49,093 nt of DNA from Chitinophagaceae bacterium (lineage in GTDB: Bacteria; Bacteroidota; Bacteroidia; Chitinophagales; Chitinophagaceae), in contig CANCVE010000019.1 of NCBI GenBank assembly GCA_947381435.1, positions 1 to 49,093 on the forward strand. Reading direction: 5' to 3'. Shown in pieces: positions 17,124-24,447 of this stretch. How positions within the stretch are numbered: the stretch's first letter is position 1; each line of letters opens with the position of its first letter. Made by a program: the position numbers and the translations under genes. The notes under the pieces were generated by a model that worked only from the letters and a program-made list of their open reading frames with translations, was not told where the DNA came from and did no database searches.

Positions 17124-17178
17124 GTTCAACATGGTTTTCATTCGATGTCCTATGGGCGCAACGAAAACCTAGTTGTTT
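17124..17178 (-). repeat. attC-like hairpin repeat R1
   Basis: On the minus strand this runs CAAACAACTAGG-TTTTC, a loop, then GAAAACCATGTTGAAC. CAAC pairs with GTTG and GGTTTTC with GAAAACC, with an unpaired TA step between them. The distal end GTTGAAC fits the integron core GTTRRRY. It starts nine bases after the stop of the 53-aa gene. A near-identical copy is R2 at 18288. Confidence 0.6.
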
Positions 17179-17187
17179 GCTGTCGTG

Positions 17188-17349
17188 CTATTGTGGTTGC
17201 ATTTCTTTGACTTTCTTAGAGATAGTTGTTCTTCTGACTTTTACTTTCCGAGATTTAAGAAATTCACTAAATTCTTTTTCTTCCCTTTCGCTCAACGGTT
17301 TATTTACAAAGACAAAGTCTTTTTCATCCATTTTCTTGAAATTTATCAT
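17188..17349 (-). CDS. 53-aa basic small protein coupled to the GNAT-like gene
   Basis: Starts at 17349 (MINFKKMDEKDFVFVNKPLS) with its ATG overlapping the TGA stop of the upstream gene (ATGA) and ends at 17188. It is rich in Lys, Glu and Arg, with a predicted helix (SEREEKEFSEFLKSRK) and a basic tail. The overlap and the size suggest a partner protein, for example the antitoxin of a GNAT-type toxin. Downstream placement of the antitoxin is the reverse of the usual type II order. Function inferred only. Confidence 0.7.
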   Translation of the reverse strand: MINFKKMDEKDFVFVNKPLSEREEKEFSEFLKSRKVKVRRTTISKKVKEMQPQ

Positions 17350-17879
17350 AGCTTAAAATCTTTAAAATACTTAGTTGTCAAAATTAATGATTCTTTTGTG
17401 TCAATGAACATTCGATTGCCTCCAAAAAGTTTTGCTCCTAAAGTTTGTTCGTAATGTTCAATAAGTTGCGTTTTTGCAATAAATGATACTACTCCGTCAT
17501 ACTTTTTCTCAAATGCCATTTTGCATCCATAAGCAACAAGGTTTCCCGAAACTCCTCTATAAAGCTTATTCTTGCCTTTGTTGAATTTAGCACTTTCTAT
17601 TAAATCCATATAGATGTGGTCACCTTTGTCTGTCAAGCTAATAAGTCCATGAATAATGTTTGGGTTACTTACTGTAGATAATTTATAAACCTGTTTTGAA
17701 TTGTCTTTAAGTTCATTTTGCCAATTGAAAGTCCAATCAGTCTTTTTAATAATTTTTGAATCTGTTGTATTTAGTTTTGTAATTAAAGTATCAAATACTT
17801 CGCCCGAAATTGCATTTTCAATCGAGTTTGTAAGTTTATCAACTTCAAAGTCTAAATATATTTTTTCTTCATTTTTCAC
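17346..17879 (-). CDS. GNAT-like acetyltransferase, possible toxin
   Basis: 177 aa. The C-terminal half has a GNAT-like acetyl-CoA region (GVSGNLVAYGCKMAFEKKYD, GVVSFIA, then IEHYEQTLGAKLFGGNRM). The N-terminal half (IYLDFEVDKLTNSIENA) is a conserved lead-in. The start given is GTG at 17879. In-frame upstream codons read CTG-AAA-ATT-CGC-TTA, so a CTG at 17894 could be the ancestral start mutated from ATG. It is coupled by overlap to a 53-aa partner and sits between two foldback repeats. A housekeeping acetyltransferase is the alternative. Confidence 0.65.
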   Translation of the reverse strand: MKNEEKIYLDFEVDKLTNSIENAISGEVFDTLITKLNTTDSKIIKKTDWTFNWQNELKDNSKQVYKLSTVSNPNIIHGLISLTDKGDHIYMDLIESAKFNKGKNKLYRGVSGNLVAYGCKMAFEKKYDGVVSFIAKTQLIEHYEQTLGAKLFGGNRMFIDTKESLILTTKYFKDFKL

Positions 17880-17952
17880 TAAGCGAATTTTCAGGTTTTA
17901 GTAATCCTTGTCAAGCGTTACTTAATACAATTAGGGTTGGATAGCATCATAG

Positions 17953-18110
17953 CTAAAGAAAGAGTGTTTGTAAAAAGAATGTCCCTTCTGACCTGTGCCT
18001 AATAGTATTTAATCTTTAAAATTAGATATTTATAACTAAGTAACACGCAGGCACAGGTCAGGAGACACTGCGCCAGTTGCCAATTTTCGGACAGCCCTGC
18101 GCTAGATGGG
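17953..18110. repeat. Foldback element, copy A
   Basis: About 158 bp nearly identical to copy B (19077-19258), from CTAAAGAAAGAGTGTTTG to CCCTGCGCTAGATGGG. Inside, CTGACCTGTGCCT (17988-18000) is mirrored exactly by AGGCACAGGTCAG (18049-18061). Copy A lacks 11 bases present near the left end of copy B. On the minus strand it abuts and truncates a small gene. Confidence 0.88.
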
Positions 18111-18162
18111 GTTCCTTTCCGCCAATAAAATCCACGTCAATTTGAGTAAGCTTATTTTTCAT
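18109..18162 (-). pseudogene. Truncated small gene at the edge of copy A
   Basis: Starts at 18162 with MKNKLTQIDVDFIGGKEP, 18 good codons, and then runs into copy A and stops. The beginning resembles small antitoxin-like proteins I have seen in Bacteroidota (a short N-terminal segment before a Glu/Lys-rich helix), so the rest of the gene has probably been lost. A small intact protein with a different C-terminus is possible but unlikely. Confidence 0.45.
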
Positions 18163-18287
18163 TTGAAAAGTATTTATTGATGAGTTTTAATGTAGTTTCT
18201 TTACTATTGCTTGTATAATGTTTGGGTTATTGACAATTGTAAGTGTACTTATTTTTGATCGTTAGTCTTATAGTACCCGTAGGTTTC

Positions 18288-18345
18288 GTTCAACATGGTT
18301 TTCATTCGATGTCCTATGGGCGCAATGAAAACCTAGATGTTGTGT
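18288..18345 (-). repeat. attC-like hairpin repeat R2
   Basis: Near-copy of R1. On the minus strand CAACATCTAGGTTTTC is mirrored by GAAAACCATGTTG, so CAACAT/ATGTTG and GGTTTTC/GAAAACC pair with a TCTAG step as a bulge; the distal core is GTTGAAC. It begins four bases after the vapC stop codon. Confidence 0.65.
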
Positions 18346-18349
18346 GTGC

Positions 18350-18757
18350 TTACTTATAAGTTGTTGTCCAATCTTCTAACTTAATTCCACGGATACGTTC
18401 AAAATGATTTGTGTTGTTTGTAACCATTGTCAAATTGTGAGTTACAGAAGTCACGCCAATCAAAAGGTCAAAATCATCTATTGGCGTACCTATTTTTTGT
18501 AGTCGTGCTTTTTCTTTTGCGTATAAGTCCAAAGAATGGAAAATAGGAAGTATCTGAACACCCGTTAAAAAATTATCCAACGCTTTTTTATTCTTTTCTG
18601 GTTTCTCGCTTTTTTCAACGCCGAATTTAAGTTCTGCCAATGTCATCTCAGAGATAAAGCAGTTGTCCGCATGTGCTTTGTCAAACTTATGTTCAAGGTC
18701 AAACTTACCTTTCATGTAAAAGATGGCAATGTTGGTGTCAATCAGATATTTTTTCAA
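18350..18757 (-). CDS. VapC-type PIN-domain toxin
   Basis: 135 aa. The PIN fold is clear: KKYLIDTNIAIFYMKG (first acidic residue Asp7), EMTLAELKFGVEKSE (Glu), a central aspartate pair in IDDFDLLIGV, and LTMVTNNTNHF. These acidic residues bind the metal ion used to cut RNA, usually tRNA. It overlaps the antitoxin gene by four bases and ends four bases before an attC-like repeat. All catalytic acidic residues look intact. Confidence 0.9.
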   Translation of the reverse strand: MKKYLIDTNIAIFYMKGKFDLEHKFDKAHADNCFISEMTLAELKFGVEKSEKPEKNKKALDNFLTGVQILPIFHSLDLYAKEKARLQKIGTPIDDFDLLIGVTSVTHNLTMVTNNTNHFERIRGIKLEDWTTTYK

Positions 18758-18999
18758 AACGATTCTATTTGTCTAGCAGAAACTCTGCTGTTACGGATTT
18801 CTTCAATAATTTCTTCGGCAGATTTTTCTGAGTCAAAAGCACCAAAGGATTTTTTGAATGAGGATTTCTTATTTGTAAGGTCAGTCTTAACCGAATCTGT
18901 CAACTTAGATATAAGGTCAAGCTTATTATTTGTACTCAAATTATTTAAAAGTCCAACATAGCCGTCAACAATTGTTGTATTTATTTTTACTGCTCTCAT
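18754..18999 (-). CDS. VapB-type antitoxin
   Basis: 81 aa from the ATG at 18999 (MRAVKINTTIVDGYVGLL); an upstream extension to 19077 runs into repeat B and is not used. The N-terminus could be a DNA-binding segment, though no standard ribbon-helix-helix is obvious. The C-terminal half (SFGAFDSEKSAEEIIEEIR) is the helical toxin-wrapping region. It overlaps vapC by four bases, in the usual antitoxin-then-toxin order. Confidence 0.8.
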   Translation of the reverse strand: MRAVKINTTIVDGYVGLLNNLSTNNKLDLISKLTDSVKTDLTNKKSSFKKSFGAFDSEKSAEEIIEEIRNSRVSARQIESF

Positions 19000-19004
19000 G
19001 GTGT

Positions 19005-19012
19005 CAAATGTA
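19005..19012 (-). promoter_or_regulatory. Possible minus-7 box right at the vapB start
   Basis: TACATTTG on the minus strand (complement of 19005-19012) fits TAnnTTTG but has no clear upstream TTG. If used, transcription would start at or next to the ATG, giving a leaderless mRNA. Confidence 0.35.
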
Positions 19013-19076
19013 ATGATAAGTATTGAATATTTGGATTTGCTGTCCAACTGCAAGCTATTAGGAAGCTTGACGCACA

Positions 19077-19258
19077 CTAAAGAAAGAGTGTTTGGGAAGG
19101 GGCTTAAAAAGAATGTCCCTTCTGACCTGTGCCTAATAGTATTTAATCTTTAAAATTAGATATTTATAACTAAGTAATACGCAGGCACAGGTCAGGAGAC
19201 ACTGCGCCAGTTGCCAATTTTCGGACAGCCCTGCGCTAGATGGGCCCTGCGCTAGATG
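19077..19258. repeat. Foldback element, copy B
   Basis: About 180 bp, the longer sibling of copy A, with the same inner CTGACCTGTGCCT / AGGCACAGGTCAG palindrome. Its right end is duplicated: CCCTGCGCTAGATG occurs twice in a row. On the minus strand it follows the secreted orphan gene and precedes vapBC, whose side begins TGTGCGTCA. Confidence 0.88.
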
Positions 19259-19311
19259 TGTTTGTTCGGTCACCAGCCATATTTGCAATACTGATTTTGT
19301 GCGTAGCCATG

Positions 19312-19989
19312 TTAGTAGAGTTTGCTAAAATCAATTGTATCAAATTCAAACTCTGGCACTTTGTCTGTCACGCAATAATTTATTATTGTCTTGAACTTAC
19401 TTATCTTGTCCACACTGACCATTAAGAATTTATAATCGGATGTGATATACTTTGTGTGACTAAAAGTAAAAACTGCAATGCCTTTTTTAGTGTCGATTAT
19501 TTTTATTTCTACAGATTCTCCTTTCCAATAATTGCTTCTGCTTATAAGTATTTGACTTGGTGTTAGTCTTGTTATTTTATTTATTCTGCTCGGTTCTGGT
19601 CCTTCCATTGTATAATCAATTGTGGTACTGTCTGTAATTTCAAATCTATACATCTCACCACGCTCCGAGGGAACGTAAGTATAATAGTCCCCTTTGTATT
19701 TGTATAATAAAACCCATCGTCTAGGAAAGTCTTTTAGATTATATTTTGTCTTCGCAATAGATTTCAATCCATATAATTCCGAAAAATATGTTGTCGAGTC
19801 AAAGTTATTAAAACTAAAGTCTGAGAGATAATTGCTACGGCTTTGATTGTTAATTGTGTCAATATAAATTGCGTTATAAAAATGGTAAGGGGTGTCCGCC
19901 ACAATTCTTCTTAAGAAAATAGTGTCTCTTAATTGACTTTTAGCAGTCAAGCAAATAATCAGAGAAAATATTAAAATTAGGTATCTCAT
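19312..19989 (-). CDS. Secreted protein of unknown function
   Basis: 225 aa from the ATG at 19989 (MRYLILIFSLIICLTAKSQ), with a signal peptide. The frame also opens at GTG 20001, but that codon lies in the boundary sequence GTTGTGCGTAACC. The mature protein is rich in Tyr, Ser, Thr and Asp and looks beta-rich; no known domain is recognised. It resembles the orphan genes carried by cassettes and islands. It is followed by repeat B. Confidence 0.6.
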   Translation of the reverse strand: MRYLILIFSLIICLTAKSQLRDTIFLRRIVADTPYHFYNAIYIDTINNQSRSNYLSDFSFNNFDSTTYFSELYGLKSIAKTKYNLKDFPRRWVLLYKYKGDYYTYVPSERGEMYRFEITDSTTIDYTMEGPEPSRINKITRLTPSQILISRSNYWKGESVEIKIIDTKKGIAVFTFSHTKYITSDYKFLMVSVDKISKFKTIINYCVTDKVPEFEFDTIDFSKLY

Positions 19990-20001
19990 AAGGTTACGCA
20001 C

Positions 20002-20479
20002 AACTTTTAAATAGAGCGTACTTGCAATTTTTCATGAGTAGCGTATTTAATTATAACCCATTACTAATAAACAAATTATAAAAATAGTTACCACTATATT
20101 ACAGTTGCTCCAATACAATATTACAGCTTTTTATATTGCCAAATTCAATCTATCCAATCGGCTTAATATCTTCAAAAATTCTTCGTTCATTCTATGAAAA
20201 TATTAGCTAGGCGGCATCTTCGAGGCTAAATATCTTTCCATTACCCCAAAAACAGTTAATCCTATAATGAAACACATCAATTGTATAATAACCATTGCTG
20301 TCTGCGAGGCGAACTTTGATTTCTAAATAAAAAGATATCAATGCTTCTAGCTATTTCTACTTATCGCCCCTTTACTTTACTTCCAAATGGTACTATGTAT
20401 CCTGCCCAAGCTTCGGCGCATCCTCCATTGTAATGTGTTTCTTTTTTTTGTTTCTTGTACCATTTCATTGTTTCAGAAA
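20002..20479. other. AT-rich spacer before the 41-bp array
   Basis: Mostly without coding sequence. Positions 20105-20149 (CTCCAATACAATATTACAGC onward) resemble 28412-28459 (CTCCAACACAATAATACAAC), and both lie ahead of a tandem array. A possible gene remnant on the minus strand is listed separately. Confidence 0.5.
20208..20347 (-). pseudogene. Possible C-terminal gene remnant
   Basis: About 45 codons without a start codon read on the minus strand through EIKVRLADSNGYYTID and RINCFWGNGKIFSLEDAA to a stop at 20208. The composition looks protein-like, but I do not recognise the family and no upstream part is present. Confidence 0.25.
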
Positions 20480-20725
20480 TAATCGACTTCTCAGCGGAGT
20501 AAAGTGAAAACTTTCTGAAATAATCGACTTCTCAGCGGAGTAAAGTGAAAACTTTCTGAGATAATCGACTTCTCAGCGGAGTAAAGTGAAAACTTTCAGG
20601 AATAATCGACTTCTCAGCGGAGTAAAGTGAAAACTTTCTAAAATAATCGACTTCTCAGCGGAGTAAAGTGAAAACTTTCAGAAATAATCGACTTCTCGGC
20701 GGAGTAAAGTAAAAACTTTCTGAAA
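20480..20725. repeat. 41-bp tandem repeat array (six units)
   Basis: Units start TAATCGACTTCTCAGCGGAG at 20480, 20521, 20562, 20603, 20644 and 20685, an exact 41-bp period with only a few changes, mainly in the CTTTCTGAAA link. Each unit can form the hairpin ACTTCTC-AGCG-GAG(TA)AAGT. It lies 115 bases upstream of the second array-associated protein gene. Confidence 0.92.
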
Positions 20726-20838
20726 TAAGATGGTTAAACACGAAACTTATTAAAAAATCATTTTACACTGATTAAACATAAAATATTTTTCTTCTTATCA
20801 AACAGTATATAACGCTGTTTTACTTCAAATTTATCATC

Positions 20839-21528
20839 ATGAAAAAACTTAAAATTAGCTTTGTATTAATTCGTTCCACCAAAGTAGGAGACATTGCAGG
20901 CGTAACTACGGTAATGACGCTGGCCATCTTTGATAATACACTGGTATTTACGGGTACTAAACCGTTTACCCAAATAGAAATAGACTTAATAATATCTACC
21001 TACAATGCAAAAAAAGCAGCGTATAAATTGGGGGGAACTTTGCAAAGAGAACCGTATAGATTGGCTAAAATAGCCATTTACGACTGTGTAAAACAGTTTG
21101 GCGGTTATGTAAATGAGCTGGCGGATGGCAACAGAATAATACTAGAACTTAGCACACTGCCCATAGATGAGCCTAGTGATACACTAGCAAAAATACTGGC
21201 AGGAGCAACTGCCAATTTGGTAACAGGAACGCAGGGCAGCACCCTACAATTGATTACCGACTGTGCCGCATTTGGCAAAGACGTTGGGTATATAACCATC
21301 GTGAGCGAGGATGAACCAACACCTATAGATCTTTTGGTTGCTGCAAATGGGCAGGTAACATTGCCTTTAGCACTTACTTACCGAGTGTTTATCAGCGGCA
21401 CACTTGCCCGCAGAAAAATTTATAACGGACTTGTATTGGGCAAAAAATATTTCATAACCACTCTACTAGTGTATGGAGATTTGGTTGGTGCTAGAAGTAC
21501 GCCTGTGCTTTTTGTATGCAGTAAATAG
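20839..21528 (+). CDS. Array-associated protein, copy 2: paralogue of 6196
   Basis: 229 aa starting MKKLKISFVLIRSTKVGD. Residues about 30-115 are predicted helical and carry FGGYVNELADGNRIILELST, matching the DYVDSVAQGNSIIIISSG segment of the 6196 protein in place and spacing. Residues about 140-229 are beta-rich (GQVTLPLALTYRVFISG, KYFITTLLVYG), consistent with a degenerate Ig/FN3 fold, and both proteins end hydrophobic-CSK or ICK. No signal peptide. Function unknown. Like copy 1 it follows a tandem palindromic array and is followed by a terminator. Confidence 0.7.
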   Translation: MKKLKISFVLIRSTKVGDIAGVTTVMTLAIFDNTLVFTGTKPFTQIEIDLIISTYNAKKAAYKLGGTLQREPYRLAKIAIYDCVKQFGGYVNELADGNRIILELSTLPIDEPSDTLAKILAGATANLVTGTQGSTLQLITDCAAFGKDVGYITIVSEDEPTPIDLLVAANGQVTLPLALTYRVFISGTLARRKIYNGLVLGKKYFITTLLVYGDLVGARSTPVLFVCSK

Positions 21529-21557
21529 TTGTTAGTGGTTAGGTATTAGTTGTTAGT

Positions 21558-21830
21558 TAGTCGAGAGTCGAGAGTCGAGAGTCGGGAGTTTAAAGTCGAG
21601 AGTCTAGAGTAAAAAGTCGAGAGTCTTGGGGTACAAAAAAAAGAGGCAGTGAAGTAGATAATACTTCTCAACTGCCTCTTTTCTTTTGTCTTACGACTAT
21701 CAACTTACGACTCCCGACTCACAACTCTCGACTAACGACTTTAAACTCCCGACTTTCAACTCCCGATTCTCAACTCTCGATTCTCAACTCCCGACTTACA
21801 ACTTTCAACTCCCGACTCCCAACCCATTAA
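21558..21830. repeat. Large foldback of TCGAGAGT/ACTCTCGA units around a terminator
   Basis: The left arm (21558-21630) has repeated AGTCGAGAGTCGAGAGTC; the right arm (21690-21830) has many CAACTCCCGACT and CAACTCTCGATT units, the complement of the left. The arms flank a bidirectional terminator between convergent genes. The same motif lies at 1962-2058. Confidence 0.85.
21637..21685. terminator. Bidirectional terminator between convergent genes
   Basis: AAAAGAGGCAGT (21639-21650) pairs with ACTGCCTCTTTT (21671-21682), with an inner GAAGTA/TACTTC stem; A-rich on the left and T-rich on the right, so it can serve both genes. Confidence 0.88.
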
Positions 21831-22984
21831 TACTTTATCTTTAAAAAATCGAATATCATCTTCCGCAGGATACGCTTAAAGAAAATCTTATCATAAAATG
21901 GAATAAACTGCCAGTATCCTTTATAGTTATACACCCATTTCAGCATTCCGCCAAAGTCTTTCGTCTTCATGCATCTACGCATATCCCTATCAAAAATGGC
22001 AATCTCTATCTCCCTGTTCTCTTCTTTTTCGCTCAATACTTTTGCGCTTTTCTTACCTGTAGCAATTTCCCTCAGTCCATCAATAAAACTATGGTTTGTA
22101 AAACGACTATAAGGCATCCAAGAGTTGGTGCGTGCATCTACTTCTATCAAATAGTAAGCGTCTCTTTCCTTATGATAAATAAATCCGATGCTCGCAAAAC
22201 TGTTAAGTCCTACTCTTTCTCCTAGTTGAATGAGTATTTCTTCTACCTTTTTATTACGATAATAAGTGCGTTTGGTGGTAAAAGAAAACTGATTGTTCAT
22301 GTAGCTCATCACCCTAGCACATTGATAGCAAATTAGTTTGCCTTGTTCAAAGAGTGCTTCCACACCCACATCATCGCCGGTAATAAACTCCTGAATTACA
22401 ACATTTGTGCTATCATGAAGTTCGTCTAGTTTCGATTTTAAATCTTCAGGTGCTTCACACTTTCTGATACCAATACCCGAGAAACTAAAATCTACTTTCA
22501 ATAAAACCGGGAAATCTACTTTAGTAGTAATTGCCTCTGTATCTTTCTCATCCGCATAATTAATGTAGCGAGGTGTTTTGATGCCGTTTCTTTCAAAAAC
22601 CCGACTCATCCCAATCTTAGAAGAAAGCATTTCTCTGTTTTCTATCTTCGTAATGGGCATTATTTTCTTAAATAATTCTACCTCGTCATCACTAATGTTA
22701 TCAGTAATAAGTTTAATGGTTTCATCATCCAAAAGCATCACTTTATTAAAAGTGTTACCTTTTTCTTTTATTAATTTAATTAAGGCAGATGCAAATTCTT
22801 GTTTGTCCTTACTAGCATCAATCCATTCATCATGAAACTTGTTAGATTTTAGCCAGCTTGTTTCGCAACAGAAAACCACCACTTTGTGACCAGCTTTCTT
22901 AAACATGAAAGGTATTTCGCCAGGTGCATCAAAAAAATCAAGGTAAGAAACTAGTAGGGTTGTGTAAACAGCAGGGTTAATCAT
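21827..22984 (-). CDS. ATP-grasp domain protein
   Basis: 385 aa. The ATP-grasp core spans about residues 115-310: FPVLLKVDFSFSGIGIRKC supplies the ATP-binding lysine and glycine loop, NVVIQEFITGDDVGVEALF the adenine-side strand, and YYLIEVDARTNSW the metal-binding Glu and Asn. It resembles the carbamoyl-phosphate-synthase-like ligases that join a carboxylate to an amine. The N-terminal third is a pre-ATP-grasp Rossmann-like domain. The C-terminal basic tail is unusual. Substrate unknown. No partner gene is nearby. Confidence 0.8.
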   Translation of the reverse strand: MINPAVYTTLLVSYLDFFDAPGEIPFMFKKAGHKVVVFCCETSWLKSNKFHDEWIDASKDKQEFASALIKLIKEKGNTFNKVMLLDDETIKLITDNISDDEVELFKKIMPITKIENREMLSSKIGMSRVFERNGIKTPRYINYADEKDTEAITTKVDFPVLLKVDFSFSGIGIRKCEAPEDLKSKLDELHDSTNVVIQEFITGDDVGVEALFEQGKLICYQCARVMSYMNNQFSFTTKRTYYRNKKVEEILIQLGERVGLNSFASIGFIYHKERDAYYLIEVDARTNSWMPYSRFTNHSFIDGLREIATGKKSAKVLSEKEENREIEIAIFDRDMRRCMKTKDFGGMLKWVYNYKGYWQFIPFYDKIFFKRILRKMIFDFLKIKY

Positions 22985-23668
22985 TATAAAATTGTCGTTT
23001 AGGGGGATAAATGAAATTATTAAGAACTATCGTTACTCTGTCAGCGAATATAAAAGAAAAAACTATTTAACAAATGCTTTGAGAAATTTTACATTAAATA
23101 ATCTACTTTATTTTAGATTTAACCTGTATTTAGTTCAATGCGTAATCTGTGTTTAGTTAAAGAAGGATTCGCTTTGAGCGAAACCTTCCTTAGAGTTCTT
23201 GGCAAAAACCTTAATGTTCCTTGTGGTAAATATTACCCTGAGAAGTAACAATTCTATTATTAGCTGATGTTACGCATTTTTATTCACCTTTAGTAAAATT
23301 AAACACATAGTCAAAAATTAGGGGGGCAACTGTTTCCAAGTTATATAATTTATGGAGAAGTAAAGGCTTAAACACATAGGGTTCATAGGAACATAGATTA
23401 CATAGGTTTTACTTGTAAATGGTTTAAGAAAAAGGGCACATAGGAAAATAGTTTCACTTTTTATACTCCCATCTATTTGACCTTAAAGTGCAACGATTCT
23501 TACCTTATTTTTCTATGTGTCTAATTTGCCTATGTGTTGAATGAAAAGGCTTTGCTATCATGTTGATAAATATGCGTAAGGTGAGTTAATCATTCGTGTA
23601 TTGACTGTTAATTATTAACAAATCAATAAACTACTTATGATTAATTGTTACTTTCGAAGTCAAATTTC
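22985..23668. other. Spacer with foldback repeats, no gene seen
   Basis: It holds an imperfect hairpin (AAGAAGGATTCGCT / AGCGAAACCTTCCTT, 23160-23191) and a pair of inverted CACATAGG / CCTATGTG-type stretches (about 23368-23420 and 23508-23545). No convincing reading frame is present. Confidence 0.55.
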
Positions 23669-24355
23669 ATGGTTATGCGTTGGATTATTGTTCTATTAAT
23701 ACTTTTTATAACGGCAGATGGTATGGCTCAATGTGCCACTTTCAGGCTTAATGCTAGTGGAGATACCCTAAACTGTACAGATGTAAATGGAAAGAAACAT
23801 GGTAAATGGGTGATTAAAACTGAGAGCTTACGTGGTGAACCCGGTTACGAAGATGAAGGTGAATTTGAAGATGGTAAAAGAACAGGTCCTTGGCGTAGGT
23901 ATACTTTGATTGGCGATTTAATAGCCGTTGAAAATTATCGTTGGGGAAATAAGGATGGTCTTAGCCAATACTTTACTATTTATGGGTTAGAACATGAGGA
24001 ATTTTGGCATGCAACCAATCCGCTTTATCCTTATGACACCGTTTATGTGCCCAATGTAAATGATCCGGATAAATACGAAATGCGCGTAGTAAGAGTAGAA
24101 GCCACTACCGTAAAACATGGTAACTGGAGATATTATGATGCTGAAAGTGGTAAAATAGTTAAAACTGAAAGCTATCTTTTTGATAAGTTGCAAGAAACAA
24201 AAGCAGCTAATAACCCTTCATATAGTGCTGCTAATGCTCAAAAGGAAGCTGCTGCACCCAATGGGAAACCAAAGGAAGTAGCTGAATTTGAGAAGAAAAT
24301 CTTGAAAAAGAAGAAGATATATGTGAGAGATGGCACCGTAAGATACGATAAATAA
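23669..24355 (+). CDS. Secreted MORN-repeat-like protein
   Basis: 228 aa from the ATG at 23669 (MVMRWIIVLLILFITADG; the next ATG, 23675, is also possible). A signal peptide ends near MAQC. The body has MORN-like strands such as NGKKHGKWVIKTESL, EGEFEDGKRTGPWRRYT and NYRWGNKDGLSQYF, with GxW and DGxxxG turns. MORN repeats are common in secreted Bacteroidota proteins, often annotated as YwqK-type antitoxins, but this one is exported. The tail is lysine-rich. Function unknown. Confidence 0.65.
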   Translation: MVMRWIIVLLILFITADGMAQCATFRLNASGDTLNCTDVNGKKHGKWVIKTESLRGEPGYEDEGEFEDGKRTGPWRRYTLIGDLIAVENYRWGNKDGLSQYFTIYGLEHEEFWHATNPLYPYDTVYVPNVNDPDKYEMRVVRVEATTVKHGNWRYYDAESGKIVKTESYLFDKLQETKAANNPSYSAANAQKEAAAPNGKPKEVAEFEKKILKKKKIYVRDGTVRYDK

Positions 24356-24447
24356 GTGGCGTTAATAGCGTACTAAATGCTATGTCGTTCGTTGGTATGT
24401 AAAACTTATAACGTACAACGTACAACTTTCCTTAGTTTCGTCTCGAT

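Noticed and set aside
17040-20000. An integrase or transposase that would explain the island
   Set aside because: I looked for tyrosine-recombinase, DDE and serine-recombinase motifs in the island and its flanks and saw none.
20208-20347. Remnant read as an intact small gene
   Set aside because: There is no start codon and an in-frame stop lies directly upstream; kept only as a low-confidence remnant.
5852-20725. The arrays as CRISPR
   Set aside because: Units are directly adjacent with no unique spacers, and no cas genes are near.
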